A stretch of DNA of 64,000 nt from contig CAJSYZ010000004.1 of assembly GCA_910574455.1 (NCBI GenBank), positions 1,426,001 to 1,490,000 of the forward strand, given 5' to 3'. Shown piece by piece: positions 21,820 through 32,790 of the stretch. The notes under the pieces are model-generated. The model made no database searches, was not told the DNA's origin, and saw nothing but the letters and a program-made list of their open reading frames with translations. The stretch comes from Trichaptum fuscoviolaceum (taxonomy: Eukaryota > Basidiomycota > Agaricomycetes > Hymenochaetales > Trichaptaceae). The position numbers were made by a program, and so were the translations under genes. Within the stretch, counting starts at the first letter, position 1. Every line of letters begins with the position of its first letter.

Positions 21820-22553
21820 TTTAATACTTTTTTCCTCGCAGCCGTCAGTAATCTATTTGTAACGTTTATTCCGATACACTATCTAACTTTGTAAACCGTA
21901 TCCATTGTACAAGGCTCATGATACAACAGTCTTTGCAAGATGTGTGGAGAAAATAGTGTTTGACATTTTGTTTAAGCTAACATGCGAATGTTCTGTATGT
22001 ATGTACGTATGACAGTCGTAATTGAGGAAACACGATGTGAAGTAAACAGCCTACTAGTAGATAAGGAAGTGAGTGCAATTTGTCGACACAGGATCGGAAA
22101 TCAGAAGAAAGAGCCAAGCGCAAATAAACAAGAGAAGGGAGTCTACCTAACAATCAAAGGAGATATAGATGCAATGAGGAGGCTGTATGAATTGATGAAG
22201 AAGAAGTGCAAATTGTATATACAACAAACAACGACAACAGACACCCAGTAAACCCTTAACTATATTTTAAACGTTCATCCTAGAAATGGTAGAGAAATGC
22301 GGGAGAATAAGGCAGACGTCTCTGACACGCAAAATCGGAAACCATCCGTTATGAGTTGAGAGACGGTAGAGAATTGGAAAAGCCGCAATGTTTGGTGTAG
22401 CCCAATCCTCGTGCATGTATAAAACATGAACGCCAGAATAGCCAAGGGAGCAATATACCAAAGGAGAAATGCCTTTGAACACTTATCGTTCCTGTCATGG
22501 AAACCGAAGGAGAAGAGAAAAGCTCGCCAGATGTGAGTAGGCAGCGCCAATAG
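21820..22553. other. Intergenic, two unassigned small frames
   Basis: A Lys-rich frame of 89 codons (21982-22251, +) and a 91-codon frame with one hydrophobic stretch (22275-22550, -) occur here. Neither has a domain or supporting splice structure. The stretch is mostly 3' flank of the BTB gene and of the Ett1-like gene. Confidence 0.35.
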
Positions 22554-25500
22554 TCAACTGTCTTCCTCCATAGGCTCTTCGCTCGGACTCCTGTCCGAAT
22601 CTTCCGTGGCCCTAACGCTCGCCATGCTCTGGTCAGACGACGAAGCAGACAACAAAACAGAATCTAAAGTTGTTTCAAACCCTTCCTTTGGAGTAGGCGG
22701 CCGTGGCGAGGCCGGATGTCCGAAGATATCTAACATCTTCGACGCTTGTGAAATCTTGAGAGATATTGGAATTAAGTAATAAGTAGGCAAAGCACACGGA
22801 TCAGCTTACGAGGAAAGCAATGCATTCATGCAGCTTTTCTTCCGGCATTATGTGTGAGTAAGTTTCGGGGGGCAATGAATGTGCACGACTGCGAACAGCT
22901 TCGAGAAACTCGATAGCTGGTATGGGCACAAACATAAGCAACCGGTAGACACGCAAGTTAAACAGTGAACTAACCTTTTCTAAATGCTTCTCTGCACTCG
23001 TCTAACACCTCTGTGTTCTCTGTAGGTTTATCCGTCTCGACTCCAGCTGCATCAGCGCTCTCCATCGGTTTACCCGCCTCCGCAAGGTCCTTCAACGTTT
23101 CGGACTTGGCGTCGCCCACCATCATCCAGCACCGAGCACGGGTCAAGTCTACCCTCACCCTCAGCTCCGCTTCTTCTTCCGGGGTTCTCTGTCTATCCTG
23201 CGCCTTCCCCTCTCCACCAAGAAGCCCACCGAGCCCACTGAGCGCAGTGATACCCACAACGCTGATGATCCCGTCCGCCCATCGAGCCCAGTATGCTCTC
23301 TGTTCGGGCTCGGGAAGGGTGGCAGCGACGACCAACACGGATGACGCTAGGGAGAGGAGTAGGTACGCTCGAGAGGCAAGTGGTGCGCTCGCGGACAAGG
23401 GTATGGCGTAGGCAGCCGCGAGGGGGGAGGGCGATGTCGGAGAGCTGTACGCAAAAGGTGACACGAGTGCGTGTTGAACTTCAGACAGGGACGGGCTGGA
23501 TCGAGCGCCCGTTCCTACCTCGCCCTTCACGCCTTCACCTACCATGGAAGTAGACGACTGAGGCGGGTCAGTGGACGTCGGTCTCGGCACGTACAGCAAA
23601 GCCCGCGCAAACTGATCCATCGCACGTACAAGCAACTGGTGCGGGTCTTCATTCTCTGTTAGCGAGAGGCTAGCCACAGAGGTTGCTGAGCGTGCAGCTG
23701 CCGTTCCCGGCATGGTCATCATGACCGTGATCGGCGTCGGTGCCGGTGCCATGACGTTTGCGGGACCGGCAGGCTGGAACGTCGGGAAGTAGTCCTGAGA
23801 GCTGGGCGGGCGGGAAGACCCTGAGCTTTGTGAATTTGTTGAGAGGGGGGAGGAGAACACGCTGGGAAAGAGAAGATCGAAGTTAGGCGAAGACGGGCTA
23901 TCCAATGCGTCATTGGGTTTCCGATTAGCAGCTACTTCAGGTCGCGACGCGGTCTGGGTCTGTGCGAGACAGACCAGCGTCCTGCCCCATGCAACTGCCA
24001 TACGCCAGTCCTCCTTCTCGTTCTCTGCCGGTGAGTATGAGGGGGCCGAGGCCAGAGAGCCTGTTGACTCGCGTGCTTTCCGTTCCTTCTTTTCCTGTCT
24101 CCCCTGTTTCCTCGCCTCGCGGCGTGCTTCCTGTTCCTCTGTTGAAGTCGTTTCCCTGACGTCCAATCCCTCCTCCGGTAAAGGAGAAGAGCCAATATCT
24201 TTGTCATCGACAGAGACTTGGCGGGATAGCCGACCATGTTTGTGACGGTGTCGGTGTCCATGATGGATGCTGTGAGGGTCAGCATGGAATGGATGATCGA
24301 AAACGTTGTGAGTGTGCCTTAATGTGGGCTCGTTTCCCAATAATGTAGGTGCAGAGCCTTCGCTGGTCCGAGCGGGAACGCTCTCCCCTGCTTCGAACAC
24401 GTCAAGCGCGGCATACCAGTAATACCGAGCATCATGGCAAGATGGCCCTTGCGCGGGTGAACCAACTGCAGTTCCAGAACGAGAAGCAAACGGAGAAGCG
24501 GATGATAGATACGGTCGAGGGAAAGGCGAGTGTGTGGACGCTTGAGTAAATGATGATAAGGATGATGGACCTGAAGAAGGAGTATTTGGACCGATAGATG
24601 AAGAAGAAGGGTCAGAAGAATCAGATTGCGTACGCGGGAGAGGAAATGGACGAGGTCGCGAAAGAGGTGGGTGAGCTTGTGAGTACGGGATATCAGTTGT
24701 TTCTAATTCCGGTGATCGCGATATGCTCTTCTCTAAATCGTTGCCAATCTTCGCTGTATGTTGCGTTGAGGTCGACGGCGTTGAATCGTTCGAGTCAGTG
24801 ATATCGGACGAGGTCCGTGCTTCGTCCGTTCCTGCGGGACTGGCTGAGCGTGCAGATATTGACTGCGCGCGTGCGACAAGAATCCCATAAAGTAACAGCG
24901 CCGATCCAAAAAGTGTGTGGAAGGCCGTCGGATGTTCTGCTGGCCTGTAGATATGGGAAGGGGGGAGAGAAACGGGGATTACGTACGTCAGTGAACGCTT
25001 GGAGACAGCTAAGAAGGAGACAGATCAGAGGGAAGGAGATGCAAGACGGAGTAAAGGGGGAATAATCGCGAGCTATGCCTTAAGCGACAGCACCCCAAAA
25101 TCACTGTGAGAGGGGCTAAGAATTGCGAAGTGGAGACAACACCGTGAACGACGACGATGCACAGCTCTCTGATAGAATGCCAGCCGCAGGGATATTTGGA
25201 TGGTTTCCAAGATGCTGGCGCAGGCATGAACGCATTCAGCAGCGAAGGAGTCTAACGACAATAAGTCCCGTGCGAGCACGTCAACTGCACGACCAGAAAG
25301 AGGAGGAAAGCGATGAACCAAAGGCGAGGGTCGATGAATGAGAGCTTCAACATCGTTAGATAATGACCAAGAGTACTCATAGTTCTCTGAACGAAGCTCA
25401 TTTGTCTGACATATTGGCACTTGGATACGCACCTTTTTCTGTTGTCCTTTTTCCTTCCACTGCCCGTTCCCGACCGACTGGAGTAGCCAGTATCGCTTTC

Positions 25501-26207
25501 GATATCCATTCCATCGCTCTCGATGCTTCCGCTTCCACTTGAATAGCCCCAGTCTCTTCGAAGTCTCTCCTCCGGCGGAGTCAATCCAGAGGATAAGGCG
25601 CCCGTCGACAGATGCTTCTTCTTCTTCTGGTTACTTCTGTTGTTATGAGAATCAGACTGCTCAGTGAATAACACAGACGGATCCCGATAATACGTGAGGA
25701 ATCGGTTGCATTCCTTAAGGACAGCATGAAGGAGGCGTGCAGCTGCGTGTGCATCACCATCTGTGAAGAGAGCGTATTCAGTTGAGGTCATCGGGGGGAA
25801 GCAGGGAACACAGTCAGGAAAGCAAACGCACTATCGAAAGCATGAACGGCATGATCAAAGAGTGTCTTCAGTGCCTCCCAATCGCCCAGGTCACACGTAG
25901 TCTTGGGCTTGTGCACCTGGTCGACCTCCTTGCATGGCCCCAGGCGATCGTTATCGTGTTCAGCATAGCTCTCCCGCCTGCGCTTCGAGCTCTGGCTGCT
26001 GCGCGCCGACTCGTCCTCGCTCTCGCTCTCCCGCTCCTCGTCCGTGGCCGTCACAGGCATGGATGTCGCTGTGTGAGGGGGCGATGAGGCTTGGGCTGCC
26101 GGGGGCGGGGTGGCGTGGTGCTGGCGCTCTGCAGCGCGCTCGGGGCTGGCGCTGAGCTCGCGCGGTCTCTTATTGCCAGTACGCTCCGCCCTTTGCGCGG
26201 GCAGCAT
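22554..26207 (-). CDS. Probable enhancer of translation termination 1 (Ett1/Nro1-like) protein
   Basis: Proposed exons complement(join(22554..22754,22810..22916,22975..24944,25433..25760,25832..26207)) give 993 aa with consistent phase. Four introns: three are 55-71 nt, but the second is 488 nt and least certain. The N-terminus is Ser/Glu-rich with basic KRRRES, then YAEHDNDRLGPCKEVDQVH, DWEALKTLFDHAVHAFD and AARLLHAVLKECNRFL, helices I associate with Nro1/Ett1. Later blocks are PTAFHTLFGSALLLYGIL, DARYYWYAALDVFEAGES, DWRMAVAWGRTLVCLAQ and DLTRARCWMMVGDA, separated by long Ser/Pro-rich and His/Arg-rich inserts. In yeasts these all-helical nuclear proteins modulate translation termination or the Ofd1 oxygen sensor. 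Family assignment is from memory of motif order; the gene model itself is better supported. Confidence 0.55.
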
Positions 26208-27820
26208 AGAGGAGGGGAATGGTGGTATGCTGAGAGAAAGGACTCGCCCATCGCAGTAACCGAGAAGGCGGACGGGACCAGATGCGAGACCATCGCCAAA
26301 CAGACCAGCCCAGACCTGCCGAGGCCTGCGCTAACGCCGTCCACGCTTGCCGATGAATGGCTGCGGCATCTCGGCTGGCAAACACCAGATTTCGGATCAC
26401 TGAAACCACGACTAACCTCAGAGAGCAGCGAATTGTCACAGGAACAGCACAAGAAGTAACAATCCAGGGGGTAAGTTGTTCCGTTGTGGGGTTGCTCCTC
26501 GTTGTCATTGGCCACACTGGCAGGAGCCTAAAACAAAGCCCATGATCATTTTATTTACCTTCGGCACAATGAGTGACTCCCAGCATGCTGCTGCAGCTGA
26601 GACTCAGAGGCCAACTTGGAGATGCCGCAAGTCAGAGTCTCCATTGTTTACATGATGAGATGATGGGATGCTCTTTCTCTTGAGAAAAGGGGAAGTCCGT
26701 GAGATGCCGCAAAGACACCACTGGTAGCAATCTACGAAGTGCAGGATAATTGTTGCCAAGAGATACCGGTGGACAATTTGTACACGCTTGATTGTCGCTT
26801 TCGTTAGATTAGGACCTATGTTGGTTCTTTCTCCCCATATGTTTGTTTTAGATCTGACGCACTTGATGTGTTTTACGCGACTCACATTAAAGACTGCGTA
26901 AAGTTGTTCCGTGCAAGACTATAGCCCCTGGCTTCACGGATAATCAACGGGCGTTTGATAGGCGCATATACCTTGAGACTGCCCCTTTCAGTTGCAATTG
27001 TATGCACACGCACTCACCTTGCTGATAACAGCTCTGCCGATGGCTCAAACTTTCTTCAAGTTCTCATTGTCGGTGATAGAGTAAGAACGCCGTCATGCAG
27101 TATACGCCAACCTTCGTCGACTGTGGAAGCCGAGCCTAGTAGTCTTTCCGAAACATGCCACGTTGGCCTTTGTTAGAATAGTGCATATAGCCACAAATCC
27201 CTCAAGTGAAGAAGACTGCACAATGGTGTGGTCCAAATTCTATGGCCTCGGGGTGCATGGGATCCGGTGTATTTTCACATTCGTGAGTCTTCTGTGGAGT
27301 ACAAGAAAGACTGAAGGCGACGAAGCCGAGAATTTGCTTCTAAACGCGAAGGAGTTCAGAAGAGGATCCTAGATGACCCTGTGCGTGTCATAATTTGATC
27401 GCAATGCCTCTCTCAGTTAGTACATGTGAGGAGGTTATAGGCACCGTTCGCACCTATATTTGCCCTGTTTTGCCCTGTGGGTTTGCATATTCCCCAACAA
27501 GCCTACCACACCGTCAAATTGTGCTAAAGAATGTTAGCACTTGAGCATATTCTTTCTGTAGATTAAGATGAATTGCACGCACGTATGCCAATTCCGAAGA
27601 CAGTATTGAAAGGCTTTTCGCCAAAGGAGACTGTGAACATCGTTCGTCTCTCATCCCTCGCTATTAAACAATCGTTGATATCATTATGCCAGATTTTATG
27701 CACACTTATCGGATTATTAAGTTGTTGACAAAGTGATTGCTTTGTGCTATTGAGATGAAAGTAAGGAGAAAAGTGAGGTAACTATCGAGTGGCTCTGTTC
27801 GACGCGTATAGGACCCTTGC
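26208..27820. other. Intergenic, no gene recognised
   Basis: About 1.6 kb. The first 300 bp are GC-rich, probably promoter of the Ett1-like gene. Beyond that only short frames (longest about 93 codons) without motifs. Confidence 0.45.
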
Positions 27821-27821
27821 C

Positions 27822-27830
27822 ACTGGCAGC
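27822..27830. repeat. 9-bp target duplication, left (ACTGGCAGC)
   Basis: ACTGGCAGC here is repeated at 28422-28430, just outside the element at 27831-28421. Confidence 0.65.
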
Positions 27831-28421
27831 TAGCCTCGTGACCAGGCCAGGCTACTTTTTTTGTATATGTCTGCTGTGGCAGACTCGGCGTAGCCGGCCT
27901 GGTATCCGAGCCTCTGAAATTAGCTGATGATGCAGGGAGTTTGAAATAAACCCACTTAAGGTAGTGATATCATAGGTCTCGCTCATGTAATAGTAGCTTA
28001 ATTTTAGACTTTTTCGCTAATTCATATTTTTGTCACGCCCATAGTGCCAGGCATTACATCTCGTAACTTGAGCGCCTCGACGGCGCTCAACGTCAATCAA
28101 CGATGGTCTTCTCCTGCTCGACATCGTGGATATGTGAGAGTTTTGATCAAAAAAACCGCCCCGAAATCGCGCGTTCGACGTTGTATTTACACGTCAGTTG
28201 GCACGCGTCTCTGTCACACCGTGACGGCAATGTTCCGTAAATAAAATTAAGCTTTTAGTCCCTGATTACATGATTGTATCTACGAAACCACTACTACATT
28301 CGTATTTAATTCAAACTCCCTGCATCTTCAGCTAAATTTAACGCTTGGAAACCAGACCGGCTACGCCGTGTCTGCCACAGGCAGACAAACCGGAAAGTAG
28401 CCTGGTCTGGTAACGAGACTA
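27831..28421. mobile_element. Non-autonomous TIR element, MULE-like
   Basis: A 591-bp element whose ends, TAGCCTCGTGACC and (reverse complement) TAGTCTCGTTACC, begin imperfect inverted repeats of about 120 bp (roughly 80 percent by eye). These contain the shared blocks CAGGCTACTTT, GGCGTAGCCGG and GATGCAGGGAGTTTGAA. Identical 9-bp direct repeats flank it. Weaker pairing extends into the interior, so most of it could fold on itself. No transposase frame is present. Long TIRs plus 9-bp duplication suggest a Mutator-like superfamily; divergence of the arms means an older insertion than its neighbour at 29442. Confidence 0.75.
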
Positions 28422-28430
28422 ACTGGCAGC
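28422..28430. repeat. 9-bp target duplication, right (ACTGGCAGC)
   Basis: Second copy of the duplication flanking the element at 27831-28421. Confidence 0.65.
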
Positions 28431-29432
28431 ACTACATTGGCCTGAGTCCGAGTCTGCGGACTTTCAATTCAAGTTTCAAGTTTAGCTTCAAGTTACCCGG
28501 GCCATTGCCATCCAACATGTGGCACTGACATTCTTCTGCCTCAAAACCAATAATTTTTCTTTCGCTAATTCTCACTTCTTCGCATTGCATTTTGTCGTCA
28601 TGAATATTGCTAGCGAATACATAGAAATTAGACGCAAGGTGCTGGAAGAAATGTAGCTATTAATTTAATCCTTGATATCACGAATGCTTCGAATTGCCCC
28701 CTTGTCTATCTTCGTCCAAATATCATCGGCGATGGAATCCAAACTAAAGTATTTAGTCTTGCAGAACGGACACTCGATGTTCCGTGCAAAGTCGAACATG
28801 GGGTGGGAGAACGTATTAGGGACCAGATGATCTCCGAGCGGCCTGCGTTCGAGAGCGCCAGATAGATAGTCCTCCAAGATTTTGTGAGCAGCATATGCTG
28901 AATTCGTTGTCAACCTTAGACTATCCTCTACCTCATGAGGGTCTCCGAACTCGATCATCTCCTCGACACAGGTGCAATTAGCGTAGTGAGGTTGCGGGCT
29001 GGGCCCCAAAATCGCAGGCTGGTGGTGAAGTGGGGAGAGACATAGAACGATCTGTCTCTTTCGCTGGGCATGTAGCTTCAAAAGCCTACCAAAATCGACC
29101 CCGTCCAGATGCATTAGCTTATCGATGTACTCGTCCACGTTTAGATTAAATTTGAGGGTTTCGGTGGATGCCACCTCCGCGACGTCCTTCCACTTCCATT
29201 TGCATGCGAGGACATACAGATCTATGGGCGAGGTACGGTATTTCTCCTCTCCAAGAGCGATAGATCGTAAGCTGGCAATAACCCGGGGCATGTTATACTT
29301 GTCTGCGACTTCAACCAGCACGTCTGCGGCCTTGAGCGTAGCTGGTTTCGGAAGTGACGGTGCGTCTGAAGGGTAGATGAAGTCCAGTAGAGAGGCCAGT
29401 GTTTCGCTGTCCTCCGAAACCAAGATGGCTTC

Positions 29433-29441
29433 GTCGGAGGG
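29433..29441. repeat. 9-bp target duplication, left (GTCGGAGGG)
   Basis: GTCGGAGGG, repeated at 30112-30120 directly outside the element in the BTB gene. Confidence 0.9.
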
Positions 29442-30111
29442 ATTGAATGCTATTTACCCACAAAATTGGGGCGCAAACGGTCACGTGAAGGGCCGTGGGA
29501 AGCTTGTCTTGTTCACGCGTCGCGCGTCCGAGACCATGACAATGAGTTCTCTTCTTCTCGAATGACATGTAAGTAGCTCCGGATGATGAAAAGAACCTCG
29601 GAAAGAAGCAAGCCATTGCCACGCAGTCACTGATTAAATTGAAGATTGTGAGTCCCATTGTCTATGATGGCTTTATTGCCCTCTGACAAAATTCATTTAT
29701 TTGTAGCAGCATAATGATATGCAATTGCCGCACGCACTCCAAGAACTCCATGGTCAATGAACATCCTGGAGGACATTGTCGAGTGCTGGGTGGTGGGCGT
29801 GCGTAGTCAATCGTAGAAGCAGAAGAGCAAGAGTCATGTGTAGCATTACAATGTACTGTAATTCTATAAACTTCAAGTACAAAGCATATCTCAAAAGCCC
29901 AAACAGCTCACGGAATAAAGAAGAATACTGTAAGCGGCCCAAGCTTACTGTCAGTTGTTCGAGCTAGCCCACGGCCGCAGGTGAGATACAGGAGGGCGAT
30001 GGTCGAGCTCACCTGTAACTTTAAACTTAGTCAAATGTGAACAAGACAAGCTTCCCACGGCCCTTCACGTGACCGTTTGCGCCCCAATTTTGTGGGTAAA
30101 TAGCATTCAGT
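29442..30111. mobile_element. Non-autonomous TIR element inside BTB gene, MULE-like
   Basis: A 670-bp insertion with 75-bp terminal inverted repeats (29442-29516 and 30037-30111) that differ at a single position, the second base. The ends read ATTGAATGCTATTTACCC and ACTGAATGCTATTTACCC. Flanking 9-bp duplications fit Mutator-like transposition. The 520-bp interior has no transposase-like frame, so it depends on an autonomous partner elsewhere. Near-perfect arms indicate recent activity. Confidence 0.92.
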
Positions 30112-30120
30112 GTCGGAGGG
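30112..30120. repeat. 9-bp target duplication, right (GTCGGAGGG)
   Basis: Second copy of the duplication; together with 29433-29441 it marks the insertion site in the BTB coding sequence. Confidence 0.9.
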
Positions 30121-30540
30121 CCGTGCTAGATCGAGCATATCTCTAAAGACACTGGAGTTTGTCTTCAGAAGAAACGAATGGACCCGGAACTTGAGTCCAT
30201 CGGAGGTTGATAGAGTGACATCGCCATCTTCGTGCTTGTATCGACGATGGTACCGGTCACTGGAATTCGAAGACATGATGTAAAGTAGAGGAAGCAAAGT
30301 TCTATAATATCAAATTCGCTTCCGGTTGTCTCAACTTGAAGTCGTCGGGTCGGGGTTTACCGGGCCTGAGTCCGTTCGCAACTTCAAGTTCAAAATCCCG
30401 GCGGTAGAAACATTTAGCCCTGCAATAAAACTCGTTGATTCGAACAAACCCATGGCTTGGCTTCACGTTCGACGCAACTTCAAATGTGTCCTGCTATTGC
30501 CACTTGGGTGCCAGAGCGTAGAGGACGACCGGGCTTCGCA

Positions 30541-30705
30541 GTACTTTTGTCTCCGAGTGTAATTGCAAGCCGACGGGGAACGCACGGGAGTGGTGGGACG
30601 TTGTGCTTGCCCGCGATATAAGCCAGTAGCGTATATGGGGGTGCATCGGTGGGGTATATGAAGTTCAGGAAAAGCGGCAGTGACTTGTTGTCCTCCGAGA
30701 GAGAG
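30541..30705 (-). pseudogene. BTB gene relic (paralogue 4)
   Basis: One minus-strand frame reads SEDNKSLPLFLNFIYPTDAP, matching the paralogue 3 block SEDSETLASLLDFIYPSDAP, then continues with decayed similarity (KHNVP against KYNMP). No start, no BTB N-terminus and no C-terminal half are recognisable nearby. It is a truncated, deleted copy just upstream of the split gene. Confidence 0.65.
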
Positions 30706-30709
30706 GATC

Positions 30710-32790
30710 ACGCCAGTTCGGAATTAGTGGATCATAATCGATTGGACTAGAATTCGACGTTGACGGAGGACAAAAAAAACGATGACCACATCCTCAAAGA
30801 CGTATCGCAAGTGGAAGCCTTCGTCAGAACGTTAATTCTACTCTGAAACGCGTTAGTCACATTCAAGTAAAGCTTCGAATACTTCTAGAAGAAAAAGAAA
30901 AGCTACATGCCCGCCAACGCTTGCAAGAAACAAATGTACAACACAGCATCAAAATCACTCAGTCGAACCCGGATTCACCAGTACACCGCCGCGTTACAAT
31001 GTCGCAATCGCATCTCTCTTCCCAGTCTTCACTATAGCCCTATCCCAAGTCATCACCTCTCAGAACTTCCAGGATGTTTTCTTCAAGAAGGCTTTCGAGC
31101 GTAGGTCGTGGGGTATACGAGTGCAACTTGAAGCTATTCAGTGTATCCAGGAAGCCTTCCATCTGTATCATTCCTTTTCTTGCCGCAGTAGGATTTGACT
31201 GGTGGGCCGTAGCCAGCTCACTGTGTAGCCACGAGAAAACAAAGTAATGGTATTTGGAGCTGACTGATCCACGTACCATCGCAATCCCTCCTACAATACC
31301 GCTACACTGGAGTATCTGTGTTTCTCCTCCATCTTGTTGACTACACAAGGCAGAGCATTGATAGCTTAATGTATACATCGACTATAGGTTAACCGAACAC
31401 TGTAAGGGACTGTCACAAGATCTGAGCCATATCGATCGAAGCGCAAGGAATAGTGTTAATCTTATGAGTACTTACCTTTTGACAGTATTGCCAGTGATCC
31501 CCTGAGACGGCAGTGGCACCGTGCGAAAAGGCTGGACCAGCTGCCAGTGGCCGCGAGTTCTTGAACACCCACTGGCACTAGACTTGTCCATGAAAGCACG
31601 CACAATGCAATCCACCTTCAATACTTGAGCTCTTCTAAGAGCGACAACTGGCGGACTTCGGGAAGTCATATTCTGGATAGAAGACTCCATCTTCGCAGTC
31701 CTACCATCCAGAATGCGTAACCGAAACTTGAAGGTAGACATATACATCCACTGACAGTAGGGACCGGCTAAATTTCAATCCTGGGCAGAGTTCGAGATAA
31801 TTTTCGCCCGCCGTGACCTGCCAGAGCCCGAACCCCACATAATTAAAACCTCTGTCGCTGCTGTTTTCGATTCCGCTAGATATGTTCAGAGCCATATTCG
31901 AAACTTCCGAGCTGTCGCGTAGCCTGTCGCACTGGCCACCACATCCATTCCATACCTGGGTCAGACTTGAACATCCTTTCGACCGGTGTATGAGTACTGC
32001 CAGTGCTCATCACGTGCGCGAGTCCGAGTCGTCGCTCGCGTGAAACGGAACTACTAGAAGTTGCCTGCCAGTGAGCGCTCCGAAGTGCCAGTGCCAGTGG
32101 GTGAAGGCTACTAGTATTCATTCCCTGATGGCCCTTCTTTCACATTGTATACAAGGTCGAAGATTGTCATCTTTGGACTAGTCATTTGGTCTATGTAGTC
32201 GGCATAGCTTTCCGAATCATCCGCCCTGCCTCTTCTGATTGGGAGGCTGAGAAAGCTTCATATACTGTGATCTTGCCCTGCCAGACTGTAAGTGGAATCA
32301 ATGCGATCAATGCTTTCGCTGAACCCCGTCAATTATGCTCAAAGGTACAGCAATTCGGATTCAAATTCAACTAGAAGTACGTTAGTCGACTGGTTACCGG
32401 TACTACATCATGATGCTGTGCCTCAGGCTTTCCTCCGCATGCTTGCTTGGTCGAAATAGGAATATCCCGAACAGTGCCCTCAATTCTGCACAGCCAACCT
32501 CTCCATGCAGTGTATACACGCCCATAACCCTTAACACGCCTCGCTGTGTGGGTGCATATCTATGCGGTCCCTTCTGTGATAGTTGTTCCCTGCTGCCTCC
32601 CTTGCCCATAGTTGAAACACTCCGACTTTCTAGATTTAGGTTTACACCTTGAACCACGTAAACGGTCCCTTTCCCAATCAACCACATCATTGACGGGGTC
32701 GTATCCAGTGGGGAGGCAATAATAGCTCAAAAAGACAGTCTGCCTCGCATCTTCAAAGTTCAGACATTGTCGGCATCGGCTTACTTGGCC
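30710..32790. other. Unassigned region with short frames and clustered CACTGGCAG words
   Basis: Minus-strand frames at 31040-31378, 31472-31747 and 31876-32121 could be exons of one small gene (a GTATGG donor follows the last), but I could not find acceptors giving a continuous, family-like product. From 31490 to 32100 the word CCAGTG/CACTGG occurs about eight times, far above chance. I cannot say whether this is coding, a degenerate repeat or a regulatory cluster. Confidence 0.3.

Larger units (their letters stand above)
28665..30276 (-). pseudogene. BTB/POZ gene (paralogue 3) split by a TIR element
   Basis: The 5' part (30276 down to 30112, start ATG 30274-30276) encodes the N-terminus of a BTB domain (DGDVTLSTSDGLKFRVHSFLL, RDMLDLARPSD). 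The 3' part (29441 down to 28665) encodes the rest: LLDFIYPSDAPSLPKPATLK, ACKWKWKDVAEVASTETL, LLKLHAQRKRQIV, a CTC pair, CPFC and the family end AIRSIRDIKD. Between them lies a 670-bp element with a 9-bp duplication. Removing the element and one duplication rejoins the two parts in frame and in register with paralogue 2. The host frame shows no other break, so disruption is recent. Translation from the 5' part would run into the element and stop soon after the BTB start. Confidence 0.92.

Noticed and set aside
25252..25432. Membrane helix (LWFIAFLLFLVVQL) at the end of a 179-codon minus frame
   Set aside because: It is read-through beyond a GTGCGT donor; splicing to 24944 gives a family-like continuation. 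Kept only as a possible isoform in findings.
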